In this document: positions 1 through 10,427 of the stretch, one piece after another
How positions within the stretch are numbered: position 1 is the first letter of the stretch
Layout: each line of letters begins with the position of its first letter
DNA from: Argentina anserina
Taxonomy: Eukaryota > Streptophyta > Magnoliopsida > Rosales > Rosaceae
Reading direction: 5' to 3'
NCBI RefSeq assembly: GCF_933775445.1
Contig: NC_065877.1
Span: forward strand, 16,492,001-16,556,000
DNA length: 64,000 bases
Notes under the pieces: generated by a model
What the model saw: the letters and a program-made list of their open reading frames with translations, nothing else
Database searches by the model: none
Told to the model about the DNA's origin: nothing
Program-made: the position numbers and the translations under genes

Positions 1-735
1 AAAATTATTTTTTTACTTTATTAGGAGTTTTCATTACGGTTAATGAATTGTTTTCCGCCCACCTAACTTTCGGACCTTAGATCCGCCACTGTTTCGAACA
101 TTAGTAAGATTGAGGTGATTAACAGGTAAGATACTTTTGGCAATGGGACATGGAAAGGAAAAATGTGCATTATCTTCATAAGGGTGGGAGACGAACAGTA
201 TAGAGTGCCTTGATAACCTTTGGTTAACGACTGAGCATGAGTAGGGAGTACGTTCCGACAAGCTCTCCACACAGTACAATACTCCACCAGGGACTTGAGC
301 CTTCAACAATCAGATCCATAATGGCCTATGAATGACCAGAAATAGTAGCTAAATGCATTCGACATTACCAGGTTCCAATAACAGACACGTGATATTACAT
401 GATTCACTTGTGAATAATGTTGAATACTACAACTCGTGTACATCTAGATTGGTCGAGTGACGCTCATTACTGAAACGGATAAGGGAAATTTAGTAGCCTT
501 TGGTAGCAAAGCAATGCAAATGTGGATGGAACACTCGTTCAAAAACTTGGAAAAGTGAGAGAATTGTTGTGCACTTACAGAACTGGTTTTGAAAAATAAT
601 AGGACCTGCTGTACCCTCATTTAGTTGTGCAAATTGCCGATGAAGTAGCGCTCGGTCAAACTTGGAAACATTTAGATCAAGTTCAAACTCGGAAACACTC
701 ACCAGTATCTATGATTTGCACTGGCCTTGGAGACA
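1..735. other. AT-rich region with no recognised gene
   Basis: I see no recognisable domain here. Several short open frames exist on the minus strand but none resembles a known family. Because the F-box-associated frame ends at 736, part of this stretch may be the decayed 3' end and downstream flank of that gene. Confidence 0.4.
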
Positions 736-1291
736 TCATGTAAGGAATATATCGGTTGGAATGTTCAGTAGCTTAGTCCAAGGTTTATTGACCCCATATT
801 CCTCCATCATCCATATTGTCATCGGCATACTTCTCACATCATTACTGTATGTGTAATAGCAAAGAGAGTTTCTGATACTTCCAATTCCTAAACTAAACAG
901 AAAGTGCAGGTCTATATAGCCTAAGTTCTCAAATTTCTCCTCTGCCAAACTAAAGGATATGATTCTAGTAGAGTTATACTTTGATATATCTAGCCAATGC
1001 AGTGTCCCATCCACAAAGTACCCTTGCCCGCTCAAATTAACAAACTCAGAGTCTTCTTCAAGAAACCTCCATGATGTTTTAAGGGAATATATAGCAATTT
1101 TGGTTTTCTTTGCCGCAGTAGTGCGATCTCCCAATGTAAGCTTGTAATCTTCAGAGGTGGAATCATAACCGAATCCATGTAACCTTATTGAACCCATGGG
1201 ATGTTTCATTACTTTCTTGGTCACTCTAGTACCAGGATTCCATATATAAATATCATGTATGTTCTAATAAACATCGCCCTCTCTACCAAAC
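736..1291 (-). pseudogene. F-box-associated (FBA) domain, 3' part of a split F-box gene
   Basis: Read on the minus strand from 1291, the frame shows the WNPGTR box and then GFGYDSTSEDYKL. Both are hallmarks of the F-box-associated interaction domain (the family motif is roughly WNPsT...GFGYD...DYKV). A blade-like segment with GQGYFVDGTLHWL and ISFSLAEEKF follows, also typical. FBA proteins are substrate receptors of SCF ubiquitin ligases. An in-frame stop lies just upstream of the WNP box. The reading ends at a TGA at 736-738, shorter than the usual domain. The 5' part of the same gene lies at 7337-7761, beyond a Gypsy element that begins at 1292. The family call is firm; the inference that both parts were one gene rests on matching strand, order and domain content. 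Confidence 0.8.
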
Positions 1292-1601
1292 TGTTATGAA
1301 ATTCATCTGTTTCGGGTTTCCTGTGTTTGTTAGGAGATGTTGAGTTGCAAGTACGAACTAGGCACATGTGTTCTGTTAATTAAACATGTCAATTAGTTAA
1401 ATCAAGTCTGTTAGGAGTGGTAATTGGGATTAGGAGTTGACCAGTGTCTCTCTGACACGTGGCATAGTTGTTAGGTCTGAATTGGTACAAAGGGGCGCAA
1501 CTGTAGCTCTTATCATCATCTATGAATATCAATCAGTATTTTCTTTTCAATTTTCTCTCTACATTTTCTTTTTATCCGAATTTAGGGTCTCATCCCTAAT
1601 A
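1292..1601 (+). repeat. 5' LTR of the Gypsy element
   Basis: This sequence recurs at 6827-7132 in the same orientation. It starts TGTTATGAAATT. Both copies share sequence up to CTAATATC, so the exact 3' boundary (1601-1603) is uncertain and the usual terminal CA is absent. Confidence 0.9.
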
Positions 1602-1603
1602 TC

Positions 1604-1616
1604 TAGTACCAGAGCC
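1604..1616 (+). promoter_or_regulatory. Primer-binding site (initiator Met tRNA type)
   Basis: TAGTACCAGAGCC directly follows the 5' LTR. It matches the common plant PBS TGGTATCAGAGCC (complement of the initiator tRNA-Met 3' end) except at two positions. Confidence 0.75.
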
Positions 1617-1623
1617 ACCGATC

Positions 1624-3074
1624 ATGGTGAATCTGCGGCCGAAATGGAGTAAACCTTCTTCGCCGAAGGGCGGCACGGATGAGGTGACGGTTACCGATGA
1701 CTTCATGCAGTTCGAATTTGAGCTCCAGGCTCACCGCGCTGAAACTAACGCTAAGCTGGATCAAAAAAATGCTCAGCTCGCCGACTTGAAAGCTTTGATG
1801 CAAGCCCAATTCCAGCAGTTTCAGATGATGTTCATGGAGGGGTTGCAAATGCAGAGCCAACTCTCGCACACAGGAGCAGGGGGCATCGCTGACACTCCGT
1901 CGAAGGGAGTGGTGGTGCCGGAGAGTGGTTCGGCAACATCGTCGACTATGGCACGCGCTGAGGGTAATTTTTCTCCTCGTTTATTTGTGGATCATACTGG
2001 TGATAAACACGAAATACATGATATTGATGATTTGATGGATTTGGCCAATATGGGTCAGCATAAGGAGTTGGTAGTTAGACCAAAACCCAACATCCCCAAG
2101 GTATTAGGTGTAGGAGGAGATAGCTTACCTAATTTTTCAGTGAGTGGGGGTGGTGATTCTCAATTTCAGAATGCACAGTTGTTTCCAATGGGGGATATGC
2201 CTACTTTTGACCCGTCTCAATATATGTCGAATGTGCCATATTCTATGCCTTTTGCTATGCCTATGTTTGGTAGTTACTCACAGTTCATGCCAACACAACC
2301 TCATTCATTTAACACTTCACCTACACATACGAATCATCAGTCCACTACCATAGCCAGACAGAACTCATTCAACAAGACTCCATATCACACAAATGTTAAC
2401 ACTGCGCTGCCACCAAAGCCTACTCTTATTAAGGCACAGACCACACAGACCACAACAGTACTACTCAGTTTGTCCCATCATAAGGCAACCCTACACAACC
2501 TACTACCCCAAATGCCACATTCTATTAACAACAAATGCCATTTCAATATTTCACTCCATATTTTCTTCCATCACCCTCTGCAACACATGTGGATCCGAAT
2601 CTTCCAACAATGAAGCAAATGAGACTGGAGTTTGGCACTTTCAGTAGGGGTGATCCAGTGGAGTGGTTAAATAAGGCCGAGCAATATTTTGATTTTTATC
2701 AAATTCCAGAGGAAAGAAAATTGTCTATTGCAACTATGCATTTAACAGACAAGGCTTCAGACAAGTGGTACATGTTCAAACATGAATTTCCCAGCACTTG
2801 GCAAGGATTGTCTGAGTTATTAATGCGAGAGTTTAGTGTTTCTCATCGCTCAGAGTACCAAGCCGCAATTGCTAGGATGAGTCAAACAGGCTCACTGGAG
2901 GAGTATATGGAGCACTTCACTAAAATGTCAAGGAGAGCACCTGGCTTTCCGGCTGATCTGCTTTTGTCTTGTTTCATTGAAGGGTTGAAAGAAGAAATTC
3001 GAACTGTGGTTCATGCTATGAAGCCAAGAACTTTGTACGAAGCTTGTGAACTAGCTCGTTTGTTTGAGAAATGA
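1624..3074 (+). pseudogene. Gypsy gag (capsid region), frameshifted
   Basis: The frame opens with ATG at 1624 just after the PBS and runs to 2613 with a basic, then Gln-rich coiled-coil-like start and a low-complexity Pro/Thr/Asn middle. A second frame (2535-3074) carries the capsid core, with DPVEWLNKAEQYFDFY and WQGLSELLMREF, typical of the retrotransposon gag family. A frameshift in the overlap (about 2535-2610) separates the two. Gag forms the particle that packages the element RNA. A further frame change follows near 3074. Confidence 0.85.
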
Positions 3075-3152
3075 GCGTGGGGTAACACGAAATTTGGTTA
3101 GTTCAAGGGCACCACATCTCATAGCAGTAGTACTTATAAGTCAACAACAACT

Positions 3153-3989
3153 TTGTCACATGGCCCTGCCAAGGCAATTATTACAAACAAGTTTAAGCCT
3201 CAAATGGGAGCAAGCAGCAGTGGTCAAAATAATGGGAGAATCCAGTTGTCTGAGGCTGAGTTTGCAGCTAGGAAAGCAAATGGCCAATGTTATTGGTGTG
3301 CTGAGCCTTTTAAACGAGGACATAAATGTGGAAAGAAGGGTCAACTAATGAGCTTGGAAATCATACCGGATGAGAGAGTAATGGTAGAAGAAGAAGACAA
3401 TGTCCAACTTATTGAATCTCCACCATTAGTGGATGTTGACGAGCCCTTGATTAGATTGCAAGCTGCTGCAGGCAGTAACTCTCACACTATTCAGTTGAAG
3501 GGGAGTTTGATTATGAATGGAAGAGTGGTGCATGTATTAATCGACTCAGGAGCTACACATAACTTTATCCATCCAAGCCTCCTAAAAGGAAGCAAAGCCA
3601 CTGTACATCACTTTGCTCCAATGAGTGTAGCTATGGCCAGTGGCGCTCGGGCTAAAACACAAGGTGAAACAAGGTTGTCACTCAAGTTGCAAGAGTTTGT
3701 GTTTGAACAGGATTTCTTTGTGCTTCCAATTAACGGATGTGAAGTTGTGCTTGGAAGAATATGGCTTAAGACTTTAGGTGATATTTTTTGGAACTTTGAG
3801 TTGATAAAAATGAGATTCATTGTGCATGGAGAGGAGTATAAATTGCAAGGGATGGCAGCTACTGAAGCTACAATGATTAGTTGCAAGGCTATGACAAGGT
3901 TGATTAGGAAAGAGAAAGAGGCTTTGTTGTTACAAGTTCGGCCAATAGACAGTACACCTACAGATCAAGTTATTAAGCCTCAAATATAA
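3153..3989 (+). pseudogene. Gypsy gag zinc knuckle and aspartic protease
   Basis: The N-terminal third has a CCHC-like nucleic-acid-binding knuckle, CYWCAEPFKRGHKC. The middle has the retropepsin active site in the form LIDSGATHNFI. The D-S/T-G triad is intact, and a hydrophobic flap and a VVLGRIWL strand follow as in plant Gypsy proteases. The enzyme would cut the Gag-Pol polyprotein. The first coding part lies in another frame, so the ATG at 3153 is probably not the native start. A stop at 3987-3989 separates it from reverse transcriptase. Confidence 0.88.
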
Positions 3990-4005
3990 TCAATGTTGGA
4001 CAAAT

Positions 4006-4848
4006 ATGGAGATTTATTTAAGCCTCCTACAACATTACCTCCTAAAAGATAGCAAGATCATTGCATTGAGCTTCTCCCTAACACAGCCCCAATTTAGTGT
4101 GAGACCATACAGATACCCCCACTTCCAAAAATCTGAGATTGAAAAAATTGTGCAGGAGTTGCTTGACAATGGTGTGATCAGGCCAAGTAAAAGCCCATAT
4201 TCTTCCCCTGTGTTGCTGGTTAAGAAAAAGGATGGAACATGGAGAATGTGTGTTGATTATCGTTCACTAAATGCTGCAACAGTCAAGGACAAGTACCCCA
4301 TTCCAGTAGTTGATGAGTTGCTTGATGAGGTGAGTGAAGCACAGATTTTTTCAAAACTTGATCTAAGGTCAGGTTATCATCAAATTAGAATGAATCCAGC
4401 AGATCTGAACAAGACTGCATTTAGGACTCACAATGGTCATTATGAGTTCTTGGTGATGCCATTTGGGCTTACTAATGCCCCTGCAACATTTCAGTCAGTG
4501 ATGAATGAGGTTTTGAAAGGGATACTGAGGCAAGGAGTGCTGGTTTTCTTTGATGACATATTGATATACAGTAGAAGTTTGGAGGATCATGTGACTATGT
4601 TGGAGAATGTATTTTTGTTGCTGCAGCACAATGATCTTAAAATTAAACTGAGTAAGTGTAGTTTTGGTGTTGACTCAGTGGAGTACTTAGGGCATATAAT
4701 TAGTGCTGTAGGTGTGTCTATTGATCCCAAGAAAATTGAGTGCATTAAAGATTGGAAAAAACCTACAACCCTTAAACGACTGAGGGGTTTTTTTAGGATT
4801 GGCTGGGTATTACAGAAAGTATGTGCAACATTTTGGGCTAATTGCTAA
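4006..4848 (+). pseudogene. Gypsy reverse transcriptase
   Basis: Canonical Ty3-type RT blocks appear in order: [46 protein letters not shown], and the catalytic box FFDDILIYS (the DD pair is present). It would copy the element RNA into DNA. Near 4790-4797 a run of seven T causes a frameshift, so the thumb region and RNase H continue in another frame from about 4799. The upstream border with the protease frame is also broken. Confidence 0.92.
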
Positions 4849-6016
4849 GCCTCTAACAGATATGTTGAAGTTGGGTGGATTTCAGTGGACTCAAGAGTCA
4901 GAACAAGCCTTTGAAACATTGAAGCAGGCATTGATGAACACTCCAATACTTGCATTGCCAGATTTTTCTAAAGAATTTTGTGTTGAGTGTGATGCATCAA
5001 GAATCGGCATTGGAGCTGTATTATCTCAAGAAGGGCACCCCATAGCCTATTTGAGCAAGGCTCTCGCACCAAGGTATATGGCTCTGTCAGTATATGATAA
5101 GAAAATGATGGCAGTGGTGTTTGCAGTACAACACTGGAGACCCTATATGCTTGGCAATCACTTTAAAATTTATACTGACCACGGGACCATTCAATATTTC
5201 TTGGAGCAGAAAATTCAAACCCCAACTCAACAAAAGTGGCTCTTAAAGTTAGCAGGGTATAACTACTCCATATACTACAAGCCTGGTAAGCAAAATGCAG
5301 CCTCAGATGCTTTGTCAAGGAAGGAGAATTTGGGACTAGATGTGAAAGAAGTCATTAGTAAGTATGTGGCTTTGCAGGCAACTACTGGTATTTCTTCTCC
5401 AATTTATAATTTTATTCTGGAATTGCAGCAGGCTTGTTTAAATGATGATGAAGCTAAAGAGATTATTACCAAGCTGCAGGCAGATAATTCACAATGTCCA
5501 AAATATGAGCTGAACAATAATCAGTTGTTGTATAAGGGCAAGGTTTATGTTCCAAAGAGTGATCAGTGGAGAAGCAAAATCATTAGTGAATTTCATAATG
5601 GCTACAATAGTGGACATGCTGGGAGATTGAGAACTATGAAGAGAGTGGCTAGAGCGTTTGCATGGCCTGGAATGCACAATGATGTTAAGTTGTATGTTTC
5701 CACTTGTCACATTTGCCAACAGAATCACTATGAGACCATACTTCTTCCAGGGCTGCTTCAACCTAATACTATCCCTGACAAGGCTTGGACATGCATATCA
5801 CTTGATTTTGTGGAAGGGTTACCCAGCTCCAATGGTAAAACAGTGATAATGGTGGTTATTGACAGGTTCACAAAATTTGCTCACTTCCTGCCTTTGCGGC
5901 ATCCTTATACTGCTTCTATGGTAGTGCAACAGTTTGTTGAAGGAATTTATAAGTTGCATGGCATGCCTAAATCCATTATTTCAGATAGGGATCCCATATT
6001 TCTTAGCTATTTCTAG
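4799..6016 (+). pseudogene. Gypsy RNase H and integrase
   Basis: RNase H motifs come first: CDASRIGIGAVLSQ and IYTDHGTIQYF, followed by a DALSR tether. The integrase HHCC zinc finger comes next (H...H...CHICQ), with AWPGMHNDVKLYVSTC. The catalytic core begins with LDFVEGLPSSNGKTVIMVV and RFTKFAHFLPL and includes ISDRDPIF, so the first two acidic residues of the DDE triad are visible. A stop at 6014-6016 (SYF then stop) ends the frame inside the core. Confidence 0.92.
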
Positions 6017-6798
6017 ACCACTTTCTTTGAGTTGTAGGGAACTACTCTTAGTAAAAGTTCAGCTTACCACCCACAAACTGATGGCCAGACAGAAAATCTC
6101 AATAGAACTTTGGAACAATTTTTGAGGTGTGTGTGTGGAGAAAGACCTCACTCTTGGGCTGAAGCTCTTCCTTTGGCAGAATTCTGGTACAACAGTTCTT
6201 TTCACTCAGCTATTGGTATGACACCATTTCAAGCCTTATATGGGTATGAACCTCCAGTGGTTAGAGCATATGTATCGGGGTCTACTGCGGTTGAAGCTGT
6301 AGATCAACAATTGAGAAGCAGAGATCAGTTGTTAGCTGTTATAAAAAGGAATTTGGCGATTGCACAGGCTAGAATGAAGCATTTTTATGATAAAAGGAAT
6401 ACATAGAGAGAATTTGCTCAAGGTGATTGGGTTTATTTAAAACATCAACCTTACAGGCAGCAATCAGTGAAGAAAAGACTATTTAACAAGTTGTCACCAA
6501 GGTATTATGGGCCTTATCAGATCGAGAAAAGAATTGGCAAAGTGGCATACAAGTTGATTCTTCCTCCCACTGCAAAGGTTCACCCAGTCTTTCATGTATC
6601 TCTGCTGAACCCTTACAGTCCTGGACCCTTACAACCCTAGATGGTATCCTGCAAAGATATTGGCTCGGGGAATGTTCAGGAAGGGAAATGTTGCAGTGAC
6701 CAAATGGTTAATTCAATGGATTGGCACTGCTAAAGAGGAAGCCACCTGGGAAGAAGCTGATGAGCTCATGAAACGCTTTCCGGATTTCAAAGCTTGAG
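6017..6798 (+). pseudogene. Gypsy integrase C-terminal part and chromodomain-like tail
   Basis: The frame from 6110 carries the end of the integrase core (HSWAEALPLAEFWYNSSFHS, then PFQALYGYEPP). It is cut by an in-frame TAG at about 6404, after which the same frame continues through the GPY/F region (RYYGPYQIEKRIGKVAYKL and HPVFHVSLL). A different frame at about 6638-6798 reads VAVTKWLIQW then EATWEEADEL. That matches the chromodomain-like end of plant chromoviruses, which directs integration to chromatin. At least two breaks are present. Confidence 0.85.
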
Positions 6799-6813
6799 GA
6801 CAAGCTTTTGTTT

Positions 6814-6826
6814 AATGGGGCAGCAA
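6814..6826 (+). promoter_or_regulatory. Polypurine tract of the Gypsy element
   Basis: AATGGGGCAGCAA lies immediately before the 3' LTR. This is the usual place for the plus-strand primer, though it contains two pyrimidines. Confidence 0.6.
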
Positions 6827-7132
6827 TGTTATGAAATTCATCTGTTTCGGGTTTCCTGTGTTTGTTAGGAGATGTTGAGTTGTAAGCACGAACTAGGCAC
6901 ATGTGTTCTGTTAATTAAACATGTCAGTTAAATTAAGTCTGTTAGGAGTGGTAATTGGGATTAGGAGTTGACCAGTGTCTCTCTGACACGTGGCATAGTT
7001 GTTAGGTCTGAATTGGTACAAAGGGGCGCAGCTGTAGCTCTTATCATCATCTATGAATATCAATCAGTATTTTCTTTTCAATTTTCTCTCTACATTTTCT
7101 TTTTATCCGAATTTAGGGTCTCATCCCTAATA
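6827..7132 (+). repeat. 3' LTR of the Gypsy element
   Basis: Direct repeat of 1292-1601. Relative to the 5' copy it lacks 4 bp in the TCAATTAGTTAAAT region and shows about four base changes. Confidence 0.9.
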
Positions 7133-7141
7133 TCGAGATAT

Positions 7142-7360
7142 ATGGCTGCTCCTTCCGAGGGGTTCAGGCAGGCCGACCCGGTTCAATTCGAAGAGCTTGT
7201 CGCTAGTCGGGGACTTAACGTCGAGGAAGGGAGTTGTCCGCCCTACACACTGGTCAGGGTCTGGAGCCGATCCCCTGATGAGCCCAAGGCAGGGCGAAAC
7301 CAGTATATTGCCCCGTTGGATAAGGCTGGCTCTATGGGGATGGAACGCCACATGAACTAA
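7142..7360 (+). other. Unrecognised open frame between the Gypsy LTR and the F-box relic
   Basis: An ATG-started frame of 72 codons begins 9 bp after the 3' LTR. It has coding-like, GC-richer composition (MAAPSEGFRQADPVQFEELV at the start) unlike the AT-rich flanks. I do not recognise the family. It lies between the LTR and the 5' half of the F-box gene and does not align with F-box sequence in either strand that I can see. It could be filler DNA captured during insertion or repair, or a fragment of an unknown gene. Confidence 0.35.
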
Positions 7361-7761
7361 GTGTGGCAGCCGAATGACTAGGTCCGTGACACAAACATAT
7401 CAAGCCATTGGAAGAACCAAGCAGACTCATGGACCCGTCAGGAATATCCTCTGCAAAAGCATCTTGCTGACGAGTATGATCACGATAGTTCCATCCTTGG
7501 AGATCTACGGTTCTGGGACAAGTATTCAAGGGATTCAATAATAGAAGTCTGAAGCTGTTGGATATGTCTGTGACTGCAAGAGCGAGGTTCTTCTTAACAG
7601 AATAAGGTTTAATTCTGAGATTAAAGCACGCCATGACTTGCAGACAGTTCGAAATCGTAACAAGGATTTGACGGGCAGCCTTGACAGTATCTCATGTATG
7701 ACAACTTGTCATGACGAGGCAAGGAAACCAGTTGCTGCTGCCGGATGAGGCCCTCTGCCAT
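7337..7761 (-). pseudogene. F-box domain, 5' part of the split F-box gene
   Basis: On the minus strand an ATG at 7761-7759 starts MAEGLIRQQQLVSLPRHD, a usual lead into an F-box. After a one-base shift the frame reads VIHEILSRLPVKSLL, then VCKSWRALIS, the core F-box that binds SKP1. A second shift leads to LALAVTDISNSF and then to LLGSSNGLICL, the conserved start of the FBA region. The frame then ends in a stop near 7337. At least two frameshifts make it a pseudogene. The remaining FBA part is at 736-1291 in the same strand and order. Confidence 0.82.
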
Positions 7762-8045
7762 GTTATTTAATGGTTATGGGAGCTAGCTCAGTTGCTTGAT
7801 TTGAAAGACAACCGTATATGTGATTATAGCATTCAGGATTGGAGGTCTTTATAGGAAATGTCTTGTACGAAAAGGAACAGGAGTACGTACGGCCGTACGC
7901 GTGTTACGATATCGAGATGGAAATGGCCTTTTTTTTCCTGATCAGATATACAGGTATTCGAGGGAATATCCCAGAAACAGAAACCATTTCTGATTTGGTA
8001 ATCCTATTGGCTCACTGTTTGTGTAGGTAACCCTAGTTTTCAGTC
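7762..8045. other. Divergent intergenic region between F-box relic and NAC gene
   Basis: AT-rich spacer between the minus-strand F-box start and the plus-strand NAC gene. Apart from the NAC core promoter at its right end I see no recognisable site. Confidence 0.5.
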
Positions 8046-8052
8046 TATAAAA
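8046..8052 (+). promoter_or_regulatory. TATA box of the NAC gene
   Basis: TATAAAA lies 167 bp upstream of the NAC ATG. With the usual 25-35 bp spacing, transcription would start near 8075-8085, leaving a 5' leader of about 135-145 nt. Confidence 0.6.
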
Positions 8053-8218
8053 TGGGACCAAATGCGTACGGTATCTTCATAGCCGAAAATCTCACGTTCA
8101 TTCTGTCCCCAAACTGAAGCTAGCCCTAGTCAATAACTAGTTTCTATAAATCCTTCGTTGAACTTTAGTTGTTCGTCATCACCTATCTCTTCATTCCCAA
8201 TAATCAGAAGCAAGAATC

Positions 8219-9391
8219 ATGCAGCAAGGGTTTTCAATGGAGGAGAGGGGAGGAAACCAACTTCCTGGTGAGAGGTTTTTCCCTATGGAGGACGAGCTAA
8301 TTCTCTTCTACCTGAAGCCCATGTTAAGTGGAGAAAGGGTGCCGGGAAGAAACAAAGTGGTATTCGATTGCGATCTTTACGGTCATCAAGAACCTTGGGA
8401 GATATGGGAGGCCTACAAGACCAAAAGACCAAACGACTTGAGGCTCAATAAGGATCTCTACTTCTTCACCCAACACAAGAAGATGAGTTCAACAGATAAA
8501 CGCATACGCCGAACCGTTGGAAGCGGCACCTGGCATGGAAACATCTCCAGCAAGCCAGTGAAATCTCTTGAGACTGGTCGCGTGGTTGGTTCAAAGAAAG
8601 TATTTAGCTATGAGAGTAAAGCATCTGTGCACCACGGTTGTTGGATCTTGTATGAGTTCTACCTTGATCGATCACTCAGAGACAAGAAACAGAAGGTGAA
8701 CGACTATGTTCTTTGTTTGCTACGAAAGAATGGTGATCCCAAATCCAGGATCCAAAAGAAGAGAAAGCTACTTGAAGAGGAAGAGGTTCTTGAAAGCATA
8801 TGTGCCTCTGACGATGGGGAGCACTCGAATACGGAGCAAGAAGAGTTGCTTGGGCCACAAGCAAAGCGACGAGAAACCATGTCATCCATTTATAGTACGC
8901 CGGTACCACTACCAACGCCATCAGAAGAGGATGCATTCTTAGCCCAACTAGAAGAGACACTGGAATGCTCTGAAGATGATCACACTCCTTCCTCAGAAGC
9001 TGAAGCATTCCAACGATTAGCTTCCGAGGTGCAACCAGACTCTTTCTTCAGTGACGATCATATGGTGCAGCAAATGGGAGCTGAAGCCCTAGGGGAAGTC
9101 GATCTGTATGGAGGGAACTGCAGTGACTCTATGATGGATGAAGCACTCCAAGGATTCGCTTACGAGGTGCAATCAGACCCTTTAATTGGTGATGATCATA
9201 TGGTGCAGCAAATGGGAGCTGAAGCCCTAGGGGAAGTCGATCCGTATGGAGGGAACTGCAGTGACTATGTGCTGGATGAAATGCTCATGTCTTTCGCGGA
9301 AAAGCTAATGAATGATGGGCAGCCAAATGCCATGGAAGTACTGGGAGAGTGGAATGCTGGTTATTCAAATTTCGAGTACGCAGCAATTTAG
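8219..9391 (+). CDS. Divergent NAC-domain transcription factor, intronless
   Basis: An uninterrupted 390-codon frame. Residues about 17-165 form a NAC DNA-binding domain: LPGERFFPMEDELILFYLK (subdomain A), then EPWEIWEAY, DLYFFTQHKKM, RTVGSGTWHGN, GRVVGSKKVFSY and a final WILYEFYLD. These line up with the family's LPPGFRFHPTDEEL, PWDLP, WYFF, GYWKATG, GMKKTLVFY and WVMHEYRL. The canonical WKATG is replaced by WHGN and the first block is divergent, so DNA binding may differ. A basic patch (KKRKLLEEEE) follows the domain. The remaining 200 residues are acidic, as expected for an activation region, and contain a 46-residue repeat in tandem. Typical NAC genes have introns within the domain; this one has none, so it could come from a lineage-specific expansion or retroposition. 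The frame is open, so I treat it as functional. Confidence 0.9.
   Translation: MQQGFSMEERGGNQLPGERFFPMEDELILFYLKPMLSGERVPGRNKVVFDCDLYGHQEPWEIWEAYKTKRPNDLRLNKDLYFFTQHKKMSSTDKRIRRTVGSGTWHGNISSKPVKSLETGRVVGSKKVFSYESKASVHHGCWILYEFYLDRSLRDKKQKVNDYVLCLLRKNGDPKSRIQKKRKLLEEEEVLESICASDDGEHSNTEQEELLGPQAKRRETMSSIYSTPVPLPTPSEEDAFLAQLEETLECSEDDHTPSSEAEAFQRLASEVQPDSFFSDDHMVQQMGAEALGEVDLYGGNCSDSMMDEALQGFAYEVQSDPLIGDDHMVQQMGAEALGEVDPYGGNCSDYVLDEMLMSFAEKLMNDGQPNAMEVLGEWNAGYSNFEYAAI
9054..9290 (+). repeat. In-frame tandem duplication in the NAC C terminus
   Basis: The block starting CATATGGTGCAGCAAATGG at 9059 recurs at 9197, giving a 138-bp period or exactly 46 codons. Each copy encodes DDHMVQQMGAEALGEVD, then YGGNCSD, followed by a more diverged segment. 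The first ~75 bp are almost identical between copies, so the duplication is recent. Confidence 0.92.
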
Positions 9392-10239
9392 TTTATAGCT
9401 TGTCTCTTTTACATCGATCTCAAAGAGAATCGATTCATTCATGTAACTTCATGGGGTTAAGGCATTAATTAATTAATTCCCCCCTATTGTATTTTCAACT
9501 AATATATGGGTGTGAGGGCCTAACCCCCCAGCTAGACTGGGGTCCAGCCCTTGTTAAAGAAATATGTCATCTCCTTTAGAGAAAATCATTACCATTTTTC
9601 CTCATCTGCGTATTTCAATATAAGCATTAATTTTTCATGAAGAAAGTCTTAAGTGGTTGAGGGAAAATCGGGGAAGACAGCATTAAGTAAGGTTTCAATG
9701 GACGACCAGTCCCAATATTTTTATGTTAACTGCAATATATTGGTTAAACTGTGAATTTCCCTTTCTTTCAGTTTTGATATTCTTCACTGGATGCGCTGAA
9801 AATACAATATCTAACCAATATTGGCCTGATTGAAGTCATTCGATCTTTCATATTTTAGTATTCTTTCATGTCATGAGAATTAGGAAAAGTTTAGTGGTCG
9901 ATCTATGTGTAATGGACTAATGGTGTATGCTTTGTTATATAAGATACTCGTCCTGTAAAAAACATCAGAAGGTGATTTATTGTTGCTGGAAAAAGCTGTA
10001 AAAATAAATTTCTAAAAGCACCTGCTTGTCTATAACACGATTGAAAACTAGTTACCAGTCTCAATAACAATACATGTAGTTGCTGTGGTTTGCATTCTCA
10101 TTATAGATCAGATGATCATGGCAGGTGCTAAAACTCCAGGCCTCCACTATAATTAGGACCAAGAAGAAAAAAAAAGAAAAAAAATAGGTGTGATTTATAA
10201 TTCTAATTCTAGCTAGCATCAGGGTAAGTTAATATTAAC
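9392..10239. other. 3' flank of NAC gene and AT-rich spacer
   Basis: The NAC transcript presumably ends in the first 100-200 bp. No coding or structured feature is recognised up to the nested transposon block at 10240. Confidence 0.45.
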
Positions 10240-10427
10240 TAATGTATTTGTTTAAAAAAAACTTACCTCAAGACTTGTCTGAGGCTTATAAAGCTTAAAG
10301 CTACTTATAAAACGACTCTGTTTTTTTATTTAGACAGTGAGGCATAAAACATTTACGTCTTTCATGCCTATAGCTACGTTTTTCACGCCTTTTACTACAT
10401 CTTAAAAAAATAAACTTTTAAAGTGTC

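Larger units (their letters stand above)
1292..7132 (+). mobile_element. Ty3/Gypsy LTR retrotransposon, chromovirus-like, decayed
   Basis: A 5.8-kb element bounded by two near-identical direct repeats of about 310 bp. In order it holds a primer-binding site, gag, zinc knuckle, aspartic protease, reverse transcriptase, RNase H, integrase, a chromodomain-like C terminus and a purine-rich tract. Integrase follows RNase H, which is the Ty3/Gypsy order. Reading frames are broken by several frameshifts and one in-frame stop. By eye the LTRs differ at about four substitutions and one 4-bp gap, so the insertion is fairly recent. I found no matching target-site duplication, so one flank may have been deleted or rearranged. 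It sits between the two halves of an F-box gene. Confidence 0.93.

Noticed and set aside
490..702. Minus-strand frame of 70 codons next to the FBA relic
   Set aside because: No match to the FBA C terminus in any frame; too short to call.
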